This document shows, piece after piece, positions 9,030-17,155 of a stretch of 32,536 nt of DNA. The stretch's first letter is position 1. Every line of letters starts with the position of its first letter. Under the pieces are notes generated by a model. It ran no database searches. It was not told the DNA's origin and saw only the letters and a program-made list of their open reading frames with translations. Source of the stretch: Dehalococcoidia bacterium. Lineage in GTDB: Bacteria; Chloroflexota; Dehalococcoidia; Dehalococcoidales; UBA1222. The translations under genes and the position numbers were made by a program. The DNA lies in the NCBI GenBank assembly GCA_009776735.1, contig WRNG01000008.1:1-32536 (forward strand), in the 5' to 3' direction.

Positions 9030-9046
9030 TCTCGGAGGGACAGAAC

Positions 9047-10597
9047 ACGAATAAAACCTACGACTACGTTATTGTCGGTAGTGGCATCGCAGGCTTATAC
9101 AGCGCCTTGCTTGCCCGCGAACATGGCAGTGTCCTTTTAATCACCAAAGGCAGTATTGATGACTGCAATACGCGTCACGCGCAAGGTGGAATCGCCGCCG
9201 CCATCTCGGAAGATGATTCCCCTGCTCTGCACTTTCAGGACACAATTGCCGCAAGCGCCGGTCTGTACGATAAAAAAGCAGTGCAAATTCTAACCCAAGA
9301 AGCTCCGGACCGTATTGCCGATTTAGTTCGTTTCGGAGTACCTTTTGACACCACGAACGGCGAAATTGCTCTCACTCGTGAAGCGGCTCACAGCATTCCT
9401 CGTATTTTACACGCAGGAGGAGATGCCACTGGTGCCCAAATTGAGAACACTCTAAGTCGCCAACTTAAACAGGCTCAGATACCGCTGCTTGAGCATTGTT
9501 TAGCCACCAAGATAATATTGGAAAACGGGTTTGTACGCGGGGTAGAGACATTTGATACTCTTACACAAGGTCATCAACAATTCGCTTGCCGATTCTTGAT
9601 TTTAGCCACCGGCGGAGCTGGGCAACTATTTAAATTTACCACTAACCCCGAAGTTGCTACCGGCGACGGAGTAGCTCTGGCTTATCGGGCTGGGGCAGAG
9701 CTGGTGGATATGGAATTTTTCCAGTTCCATCCCACTGCATTGCACCTTCCCGGAGTAGAACCGTTTCTGATTTCCGAAGCTGTCCGAGGGGAGGGTGGCA
9801 TCCTTCGCAATAATACAGGCGAAGCTTTCATGAAAAAATATACCCCTCAGGCTGAGATGGCACCACGAGACATCGTTGCACGCAGTATCGTCAGCGAAAT
9901 GGGACGCACCAATACCAACCATGTCTACCTTGATGTGACCCATCTTCCGGCCCGTATCACAGCTGCCCGCTTCCCACAGATTTACCGCTACTGCTTAGAG
10001 CATGGTTTGGATATCCAACAAGAGATGATTCCAGTGGCACCGGCCGCACACTATATGATCGGAGGAATCAGAGTTAATACATGGGGTGAAACCAGCATCA
10101 CCGGTCTTTTCGCGACTGGAGAAGTGGCCTGCACCGGTGTACATGGCGCAAATCGCTTAGCCTCCAATTCGCTTTTGGAAGTGTTGGTTTTTGGCAAACG
10201 AGTGATAGAGCGCAGCCTCATAAAGCCTGCGCCCAAAAGCATTACAAGACGGCAAAAAGATCTGTTTGTCACAATACCGATGCGCTCCGGCAACACTACC
10301 GTCCTCCCCAGCCGCTCAGCAATGCAACAACTGCTTTGGGAAAACGTGGGTATTGTTCGAAATTCAAGCGGTCTGGAAGAAGCTGCGGTAACGCTGGCAG
10401 ATTGGCAAAACCATTTGGCGGCACCGAACGACAGGCCGTCATGGGAACTTCTCAATCTTATTTCCAGCGGAAGATTAATGGCCGAATCCGCATTAATCCG
10501 AACTGAAAGTCGTGGAGCTCACTACCGCGAGGACTATACCGCGGTCAAAAAATCATGGGATAAACACATTGTTATACAAAAAAGTGACTCGGTATGA
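9047..10597 (+). CDS. nadB: L-aspartate oxidase (start probably ACG at 9047)
   Basis: NKTYDYVIVGSGIAGLYSALLAREHG Rossmann motif lies upstream of the listed start (9107, a TTG inside the FAD motif); HAQGGIAAA, EAAHSIPRILHAGGDATGAQIE, AAHYMIGGIRVNTWGETSITGLFATGEVACTGVHGANRLASNSLLEVLVFG; SD GGAGG 9034-9038. Confidence 0.93.
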   Translation, partial: TNKTYDYVIVGSGIAGLYSALLAREHGSVLLITKGSIDDCNTRHAQGGIAAAISEDDSPALHFQDTIAASAGLYDKKAVQILTQEAPDRIADLVRFGVPFDTTNGEIALTREAAHSIPRILHAGGDATGAQIENTLSRQLKQAQIPLLEHCLATKIILENGFVRGVETFDTLTQGHQQFACRFLILATGGAGQLFKFTTNPEVATGDGVALAYRAGAELVDMEFFQFHPTALHLPGVEPFLISEAVRGEGGILRNNTGEAFMKKYTPQAEMAPRDIVARSIVSEMGRTNTNHVYLDVTHLPARITAARFPQIYRYCLEHGLDIQQEMIPVAPAAHYMIGGIRVNTWGETSITGLFATGEVACTGVHGANRLASNSLLEVLVFGKRVIERSLIKPAPKSITRRQKDLFVTIPMRSGNTTVLPSRSAMQQLLWENVGIVRNSSGLEEAAVTLADWQNHLAAPNDRPSWELLNLISSGRLMAESALIRTESRGAHYREDYTAVKKSWDKHIVIQKSDSV

Positions 10598-11532
10598 AAA
10601 ACACTGAACAAACCGCTATGCGATTCCAAAGTCTCAAAACAAACTCCACACTTGCAAAATTTGACACTCTGTTGCAAGAACCTGAGGTTAAAGCGATTAT
10701 AAAACTTGCGCTGGCGGAAGACCGTTACCGCAACGATATAACCACCCAACGCATTATCCCTTTGCATTTGGAGAGCAAGGCTGTTTTGCTTGCAAAAAAC
10801 AGTGGAGTACTAGCCGGAATAGGACTCTTCGAGGTCGTTTTTAAACACGTTAATCCTCGCACGGAAATCACGCTGTTCAAATATGACTCAACTGACATTA
10901 GCTCCGGTGATATTGTCGCTGAAGTCAGCGGAAATACGCGCTCAATTCTACGGGCTGAACGCACTGCTTTGAACTTTATCGGACACCTAAGCGGCATAGC
11001 CAGCCTTACCTCACAATATGTCGAACGAATAAAAGGTACTCGGGCCTGCATTTCTGACACTCGTAAAACCTCAGCCGGGCAACGCCTGCTGGAAAAATAC
11101 GCCGTGGCTTGTGGTGGTGGGCAGAACCATCGCCAAAACCTCTCAGACGGAATACTGATCAAGGATAATCATCTGGCTGCGCTTGCTCCGTGCGGAAAAA
11201 GTTTGACCGAGATTGTAATTCGGGCCAAAACAAATAATGACGCCCGACATTTAGTTGAAGTGGAAGTAAATAGCCAATCACAAGCAGAGGAAGCAGCAGC
11301 AGCCGGAGCCGATATATTACTGCTTGACAACATGAGCATCGCAGAAATGCGCTCGACCATTGACAAACTCTATGGCAAAGTCAGATTTGAAGCATCCGGC
11401 GGAATAACACTGCAAAATGTGCGCGAAATTGCCGAAACGGGGGTAGACACCATCTCAATCGGAGCTTTGACCCATTCCGTCAAAGTTTTTGATTTCAGTC
11501 TTGAGGTGTTAAGCGACTCCGAGCATCCATAA
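10594..11532 (+). CDS. nadC: Nicotinate-nucleotide pyrophosphorylase (carboxylating)
   Basis: LAEDRYRNDITT, ERTALNFIGHLSGIASLT, DTRKTSAGQRLLEKYAVACGGGQNHRQNLSDGILIKDNHL, VEVEVNS, LLDNMS, EASGGIT; ATGA overlap with nadB. Confidence 0.96.
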   Translation: MKNTEQTAMRFQSLKTNSTLAKFDTLLQEPEVKAIIKLALAEDRYRNDITTQRIIPLHLESKAVLLAKNSGVLAGIGLFEVVFKHVNPRTEITLFKYDSTDISSGDIVAEVSGNTRSILRAERTALNFIGHLSGIASLTSQYVERIKGTRACISDTRKTSAGQRLLEKYAVACGGGQNHRQNLSDGILIKDNHLAALAPCGKSLTEIVIRAKTNNDARHLVEVEVNSQSQAEEAAAAGADILLLDNMSIAEMRSTIDKLYGKVRFEASGGITLQNVREIAETGVDTISIGALTHSVKVFDFSLEVLSDSEHP

Positions 11533-11551
11533 AAGTTTGCCGGCATCTCAT

Positions 11552-12396
11552 TCAATGGACGCTTACCTGCTTTCTTTTCTCCTTTTTTGCTCTAACGGTA
11601 ATCATAACTCTCATCAGATAATTGTTCTCATCACTGACACAAACCTCGTTTAGGGGATATTCCTCATAAGCATCGCCACAAATCTCAAAACCATTGCTAT
11701 CAATATAGCTTAATAATCGTTTGTACAGAGCATCGCTTTGTCCATAGCGGCCACGGGTATAACCAACAGCATAAAGTGCGGCAGGTCGCGTATCCCGACC
11801 TTCAGGATTATAAAAGTAGTATTTGTTTGGCCACTTCCAGTCACCACGCTTGATACGTTCTTCGGAAAACACCCCCCATACCGGATAGTTCATATCCAAT
11901 GTCTTATACTTTTGAGCCATACTCGTATAGAAACTGAAGAGAGCATCATAATCATTGCGTCCCCGGCTATAGTCATTTGATTCTCCAAGAATAATGTGCT
12001 CAGCAGGTCAAAATCGGATTACAATTTCTTTTTCATCAAGACTCATTGCCGAACGAATCGCATTTTGAATAGTGAATAATAGTTTTCGCGCGCGTACCCA
12101 CGTTTCAATTTTTTCATCAATTTTCACGATCTGTTTAGAAAAGAAATCATATGTCAGGGAAGGCGCCCTGTTTTCCATGAGGTGCTTGATTTCCTCAAGC
12201 GACATGCCTAATTCCTGGCAGGTACGAATGAAATTAACACTGGCGATCTGCGACCGTGATAATAGCGATAGTCGTTATTTTCACCGCGAGAAAGCGGCGA
12301 CAATAAACCGATTTTATCGTAATACCTTAACGTTGCGGCAGTAATACGCGAAACCTGTGCAAATTCCTTAACTGTCCAATGTGTTCTTTTTTCCAT
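11552..12396 (-). pseudogene. Broken MerR-family regulator with C-terminal GyrI-like/effector-binding domain
   Basis: N-term MEKRTHWTVKEFAQVSRITAATLRYYDKIGLLSPLSRGENNDYRYYHGR (MerR HTH) continues as QIASVNFIRTCQELGMSLEEIKHLMENRAP only after a frame change near 12250; then TGA at 12010-12008 followed in frame by PAEHIILGESNDYSRGRNDYDALFSFYTSMAQKYKTLDMNYPVWGVF...YAVGYTRGRYGQSDALYKRLLSYIDSNGFEICGDAYEEYPLNE. Confidence 0.82.
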
Positions 12397-12447
12397 GCAT
12401 TCATCCTTATCTGATAAATATTGCAAACTATGCAAAAAATATTGGCT

Positions 12448-12470
12448 AACATTAATGTAACATTAATGTT
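12448..12470. repeat. 23-bp perfect palindrome AACATTAATGT-A-ACATTAATGTT, putative operator of the MerR-like gene
   Basis: Read directly; made of two 10-bp palindromes ACATTAATGT; about 50 bp upstream of the MerR-like start. Confidence 0.7.
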
Positions 12471-12541
12471 GTCGTGCCTTAAATAAAAGGATGCGCCCAT
12501 TATTTCGCCAATAATAATTGTTTTGATTAGCAGCTTAAGTA

Positions 12542-12570
12542 TTGACATTCACGTTACGTTATTGTATACA
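12542..12570 (+). promoter_or_regulatory. Consensus promoter TTGACA-N17-TATACA upstream of the transposase-like gene
   Basis: TTGACA 12542-12547, 17 nt, TATACA 12565-12570; predicted +1 about 12577, roughly 93-nt leader to ATG 12670. Confidence 0.6.
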
Positions 12571-12669
12571 CTATACACCAATAAGTACATTATAGTATTT
12601 GTCGGTAGGAATTTGTTGCCTGTCGAATTTCTATAATAGTAACTGTAAAATTTGTCGTTAGGAGAGAAA

Positions 12670-13338
12670 ATGAAAAACAAGTACGTCTATCATGCAAGGA
12701 TATCTGAGCTTGAGTTCCGGCAAGTCTTAAAGCTGTTTGCGACCGACTTGACATCATCTCAGTCCACCAAACTGGTAAGTTTGAACCACAATACGGTCGA
12801 TCGCTTCTATAATTTGTTTCGCGAACGCATAGCGGACTATTGCTTGCAGGGATATCCCGAAGAGATAAAATCAGCCATGCCCAACGTAGTAAGCGAATCG
12901 CCCAAATCCAGGAGAGTCGCCCGTGGGGCCAAAAATAAAGCCATCATTTTCGGTATCTTTATTCATGACAATAAAATCTTTACCGAAATGGTATCCAGCA
13001 GCAAAGCTCCCGCCATGCAAAAAGCCATCCTCGGGGAGGAATCTCTTGATACTCTCTCGCAAAGTGAGGATTGGCGCGGGTATAACGGACTCATCGACAT
13101 CGGAAGTAAAAAATGTGTTATCGTTTCCCAAGGCAGTAAGTTCGCCTTGGAGGCCAATGATCACGATACAATCAACGCTTTCTGTGCTTTCGCAACTCAG
13201 AGACTAATCAAGTTTAAAGGCATCCCGCATGACAGATTTGCTTTCTATCTGAAAGAAACCGAGTATCGTTTCAATTACCGCACGCTGGATTTGTATAAAT
13301 CATTGCTGGAAATGTTCAAACATAAACCCATCATCTAA
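12670..13338 (+). CDS. IS1595/IS1016-like transposase homologue with degenerate catalytic motifs (candidate domesticated protein)
   Basis: Scaffold motifs RGAKNKAIIFGIF, DWRGYNGLID, RLIKFKGIPHDRFAFYLKETEYRFNYR match the ISXO2-like/IS1595 DDE fold; VDESYFG position reads VSESPKS and TDG/TDC position reads SED. Intact ORF with SD TTAGGAGAG. Confidence 0.75.
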   Translation: MKNKYVYHARISELEFRQVLKLFATDLTSSQSTKLVSLNHNTVDRFYNLFRERIADYCLQGYPEEIKSAMPNVVSESPKSRRVARGAKNKAIIFGIFIHDNKIFTEMVSSSKAPAMQKAILGEESLDTLSQSEDWRGYNGLIDIGSKKCVIVSQGSKFALEANDHDTINAFCAFATQRLIKFKGIPHDRFAFYLKETEYRFNYRTLDLYKSLLEMFKHKPII

Positions 13339-13373
13339 CGCAGGTCATTTTCCGATCATTCTTGCGGTTACGA

Positions 13374-13411
13374 AGAGGGCCATTTGAGTTTCAAAACGCC
13401 GATGGCCCTCT
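13374..13411. terminator. Stem-loop downstream of the transposase-like gene (possible terminator)
   Basis: Perfect 10-bp stem AGAGGGCCAT (13374-13383) / ATGGCCCTCT (13402-13411), 18-nt loop; no strong U-tract. Confidence 0.45.
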
Positions 13412-13576
13412 CTGTATATCTAACAGAAATATCTGTGGCAAATAATATCTTGAGGCAAATGCGCGGCGTTGACTGGTATTCACAGCGCCTGCGTATTGTA
13501 TAATGTATAGAGAGGGAAAAAGAAACCTATTGCTACAATATATTTCAAAACACTTTAAACAAGGATAATTAAGTCT

Positions 13577-15046
13577 ATGATTTCACCTGTTCGTGTCCGC
13601 TACGCTCCCAGTCCAACAGGGTTGCCGCACGTCGGGAATATTCGCACCGCTTTCTTCAATTGGCTACTGGCGCGACACACCTGCGGACAGTTTATCGTAC
13701 GCATTGAGGATACCGATGTGGCTCGCACAGTGCCGGGAGCCACTGAGGGAATACTGGAAGGGCTAAAATGGCTTGGTATTGATTGGGATGAAGGCCCCAA
13801 TAATGGCGGTGATTTTGGCCCTTACTTCCAATCACAACGCCTTGATATATATCAAAAAATGGCCCAACAACTGATTTCTCAAGGGCAAGCCTACTATTGC
13901 CACTGCTCTTCGCAGCGACTCGAGCAAATGAGAGCGGCACAAATCGCCGATAAAAAACCCACCGGATACGATCGTCACTGTCGAGATGCGGAACTGGATT
14001 ACACCAAAGGAGCCGTCATTCGCTTTAAAATGCCGCTCGACGGCAGTACTTCTTTCAATGATTCCATCCGCGGCAAAGTTACCTTTGAGAATGCCAACCT
14101 CGACGATTTTGTACTCCTGAAAAGTGACGGCTACCCAACCTACCACCTTGCCAACATTGTCGATGACAACTTAATGCGGATTAGCCATGTTCTTCGCGCT
14201 GAAGAATGGTTATCAAGTACTCCCAAACATATTCTGCTTTACGCAGCCTTCGGTTATCCCGCACCTGTTTTCGCTCATTTGCCCATAATTCTGGGCAGTG
14301 ACCGCAGTAAATTATCCAAGCGACATGGCGCCGTATCTATTCTCGATTATAAAGAGCAAGGCTATCTACCTGAGACCATGATCAATTTTCTGGCCTTACT
14401 CGGCTGGGCGCTGGATGATAAAAGCGAAATATTCAGCCGTGAGGAACTAATCCAAAATTTCAGCTTGGAACGCATTAGTCAAACTTCCGCCATATTTAAC
14501 AAAGAAAAGCTGGACTGGATGAATGGAGTGTATATTCGTAAGCTTCCCTTACCTGAATTTGCCCGGCTTTCCCTTCCTTTTTTGGAAAATGGTTTGCCAT
14601 CAAACGTGAAACGCCCTTTGAATACTAATTACGTCGAAAAAGTGCTACCGCTGGTGCAAGAACGAGTCAAGACTCTCAGTGAAACGGCAACTGCCGAAAT
14701 TAGCGGATTCTTTTTTGGCGAAAACATCGAGTATGATACCTCGCTCCTCATTGATAAAAAAATTGGCTATCAAAAAACTCTGGATATTCTCCAAATAGCG
14801 CGCGCCAAACTGGACGAATTAGAGACTTTTGAGGCACCCGCCTTGGAGTTACTGTTACGTAATTTGATTGAAGAAATCGGGGTTAAAGCCGGACAACTAT
14901 TCGGTACTCTACGCACAGCCGTTACCGGACTTACGGCTACCCCACCACTGTTTCAAACAATGGAAGTATTGGGGAAAAACATTTCCCTTCGGCGCATTGA
15001 TGAAGCAATCAGCAAGCTTGGGAACTATTTACCCACTGAACTTTAA
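13577..15046 (+). CDS. gltX: Glutamyl-tRNA synthetase
   Basis: VRYAPSPTGLPHVGNIRTAFFNWLLAR (HIGH-like), FIVRIEDTDVAR, SKLSKRHGAVSILDYKEQGYLPE (KMSKS-like). Confidence 0.97.
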   Translation: MISPVRVRYAPSPTGLPHVGNIRTAFFNWLLARHTCGQFIVRIEDTDVARTVPGATEGILEGLKWLGIDWDEGPNNGGDFGPYFQSQRLDIYQKMAQQLISQGQAYYCHCSSQRLEQMRAAQIADKKPTGYDRHCRDAELDYTKGAVIRFKMPLDGSTSFNDSIRGKVTFENANLDDFVLLKSDGYPTYHLANIVDDNLMRISHVLRAEEWLSSTPKHILLYAAFGYPAPVFAHLPIILGSDRSKLSKRHGAVSILDYKEQGYLPETMINFLALLGWALDDKSEIFSREELIQNFSLERISQTSAIFNKEKLDWMNGVYIRKLPLPEFARLSLPFLENGLPSNVKRPLNTNYVEKVLPLVQERVKTLSETATAEISGFFFGENIEYDTSLLIDKKIGYQKTLDILQIARAKLDELETFEAPALELLLRNLIEEIGVKAGQLFGTLRTAVTGLTATPPLFQTMEVLGKNISLRRIDEAISKLGNYLPTEL

Positions 15047-15048
15047 AT

Positions 15049-16023
15049 ATGCGGATTGGGATAAAAGAACTACGGAGACGCTGCGCCCGTTTGAGCGAGC
15101 GAATGTCTGCTTGCAATCTCTGTCCTCGCCAATGCGGGGTGAATCGGCTTGAAGGCGAACTTGGTTTCTGCCGTTCGGGGGCACAACCGGTTGTCTCATC
15201 GTTTTGCGCTCATCATGGTGAAGAACCAGTTATCTCAGGCACTCAAGGGTCCGGAACTGTTTTTTTTGCTAATTGCAATATGCGTTGCCTATTCTGTCAA
15301 AACTTTCAAATCAGTCAAAACTGGGCAGCGCAACAATCGAATATCACCAGTGTCAGCGCGTTAGCTGATGTTATGTTGGGGTTACAGACACAAGGATGTC
15401 ACAACATTAATTTTGTTTCACCTTCTCATTTTGTACCACAAATCCTGCAAGCTTTGGAGTTGGCCGTTCCGAGAGGATTAAAAATACCGCTGGTATACAA
15501 CACCAACGGCTATGATGCCTTCGAGACTTTACTTGAGCTTGATGGCATTATCGATATTTACCTGCCGGATTTAAAATACGCGGATGACAAAGTGTCACAA
15601 AAATACTCTCTCACAAGCGATTACGTTCAAGTGGCGCGTTCAGCAATTAAAGAAATGTTTCGCCAGACGGGAGACCTTTCGCTTGATGCCAACGGGCTTG
15701 CCGTACGCGGCGTTATCGTACGCCATTTAATTCTGCCCAATAAACTGGCCGGAAGTCACGAGACACTCACGTGGCTGGCTAATCAGGTATCCTCGAATAT
15801 TGCCATCAGCTTAATGAGCCAATACCATCCACTGCATATGGCTTATCTCCACCCGGAGATTGGCCGTCGCATCACTCGCCGCGAATATGACTCTGTATTG
15901 GAAACATTGTATGACAGCGAGTTGGAGAATGGTTGGATACAAGACCCGCAATCGGCAGAAGACTATTTGCCGAATTTTAATGACACTGAAAACCCTTTTG
16001 AAAACAAGCGACCTTCCCCCTGA
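15049..16023 (+). CDS. Radical SAM Fe-S protein, PflX-like (COG1313-type)
   Basis: CNLCPRQCGVNR...LGFCRSG N-terminal Cys motif followed by radical SAM CNMRCLFCQNFQIS; GLKIPLVYNTNGYD; IYLPDLKYAD; RHLILPNKLAGS; SQYHPLHMA. Confidence 0.85.
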   Translation: MRIGIKELRRRCARLSERMSACNLCPRQCGVNRLEGELGFCRSGAQPVVSSFCAHHGEEPVISGTQGSGTVFFANCNMRCLFCQNFQISQNWAAQQSNITSVSALADVMLGLQTQGCHNINFVSPSHFVPQILQALELAVPRGLKIPLVYNTNGYDAFETLLELDGIIDIYLPDLKYADDKVSQKYSLTSDYVQVARSAIKEMFRQTGDLSLDANGLAVRGVIVRHLILPNKLAGSHETLTWLANQVSSNIAISLMSQYHPLHMAYLHPEIGRRITRREYDSVLETLYDSELENGWIQDPQSAEDYLPNFNDTENPFENKRPSP

Positions 16024-16070
16024 TTAGGGAGAAGGCACCACAAAACATAGCAAGGGTTTTGCCAAAAGGT

Positions 16071-16214
16071 CTAGTTGGCCTTGCGTTTCCGCCGTGTAAA
16101 ATGGAAATTAATACGTCTACCATTGACAGGCGTCCCCGTTTTAGCCGAGTTTTCCACAAAGGTTGCTAGGCTCTCCTTGGGTTTTTCTGCGTTTTTGGCT
16201 GTAGTTTTAGGCAC
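16071..16214 (-). CDS. Small basic 47-aa ORF (not in ORF track), unknown function
   Basis: GTG start at 16214 with SD GGAG 7 nt upstream; MPKTTAKNAEKPKESLATFVENSAKTGTPVNGRRINFHFTRRKRKAN*; downstream of fpg on the same strand. Confidence 0.5.
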   Translation of the reverse strand: MPKTTAKNAEKPKESLATFVENSAKTGTPVNGRRINFHFTRRKRKAN

Positions 16215-16339
16215 GTTCTTTCTCCGATTAAATTAACTAAGGAATGATTGTAGCAGAAATAAACCTTTATGGCGAGTTCCCGCAATACTCTCCGTAAATA
16301 TAAAAAGCCCACCTGCTATTGGCAAAAGCTCTATTGCTC

Positions 16340-17155
16340 TCATAAGAGCTGACACTTGGGACAATAGTAAGTGCCTCTTTGATTCACCACAATACGCTCA
16401 ATCGGACTTTGACACTTAGGGCATCGTTGCCCTTTTCGATGGGCAACGATAAAGAATTCTTGCGCATGCCCTTTTCCACCATCCGGCTGGAAATAGTCTG
16501 AAACGCTAGCGCCGCCGTTTTCTATAGCCGTCCGTAGAACCCGCTTTATGGCATCGTGTAACTTTTCAATTTCCCGCTCACTAAGGTCTCCCGCTGATCT
16601 CAAGGGATAAATGTTCGCGGCATACAATGCTTCATCGGCATACATATTGCCAATCCCTGCAATCAAGGATTGGTCTAGTAGGGTCGCCTTTATCGGCGCC
16701 CTCTTCCCCGAAATGATTGAGGCCAGATACTTCCTTGTGAAAAGTTTTTCCAGGGGCTCAGGACCAAGTCTCAAGAGAGGGGAATCACTATCTGTAATTA
16801 AGTGAAATTTGCCAAATTTTCGCGGATCAATAAAAAATATTTTAAACCCGTCGGTCAAATGTATGATAGCCCGTGTGTACCGGTTTGGCTGGGTAGAATC
16901 ATTGCTCGCCAGTAGAGAACCAGTCATTCTGAGATGTATCAGCAGGACCTCATCCTTGCTCAATCTCAAAATCAAATATTTACCTCGTCTACCGATGCTT
17001 TCAATAATGCTACCTTCCGTTCTCTGTTTAAACTCGTCAAAAGAAGGAGAAAGTAATGTGTTAGGCCAAAGGAATTCTATCCGCTGAATGTGTTTACCAA
17101 TTACCAATGGGGATAATTGGTTCTTTATCGTTTCTACCTCCGGCAGTTCAGGCAC
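16340..17155 (-). CDS. mutM: Formamidopyrimidine-DNA glycosylase
   Basis: PELPEVETIKNQL N-terminus, LIAGIGNMYADEALYAANIYP, C-terminal zinc finger CPKCQSPIERIVVNQRGTYYCPKCQ. Confidence 0.97.
   Translation of the reverse strand: MPELPEVETIKNQLSPLVIGKHIQRIEFLWPNTLLSPSFDEFKQRTEGSIIESIGRRGKYLILRLSKDEVLLIHLRMTGSLLASNDSTQPNRYTRAIIHLTDGFKIFFIDPRKFGKFHLITDSDSPLLRLGPEPLEKLFTRKYLASIISGKRAPIKATLLDQSLIAGIGNMYADEALYAANIYPLRSAGDLSEREIEKLHDAIKRVLRTAIENGGASVSDYFQPDGGKGHAQEFFIVAHRKGQRCPKCQSPIERIVVNQRGTYYCPKCQLL

Noticed and set aside
9626-10455. Minus-strand ORFs inside nadB
   Set aside because: Antisense shadow ORFs within a well-supported nadB.
12008-12010. TGA recoding (e.g. alternative genetic code) in the MerR-like gene
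   Set aside because: TGA is used as a normal terminator by other genes here (der, nadB, argF-region neighbours) and the same gene also has a frameshift, so pseudogenisation is simpler.
12327-12548. 73-aa minus ORF upstream of and overlapping the MerR-like gene
   Set aside because: Overlaps the MerR HTH in another frame and spans the palindrome; no RBS or domain seen.
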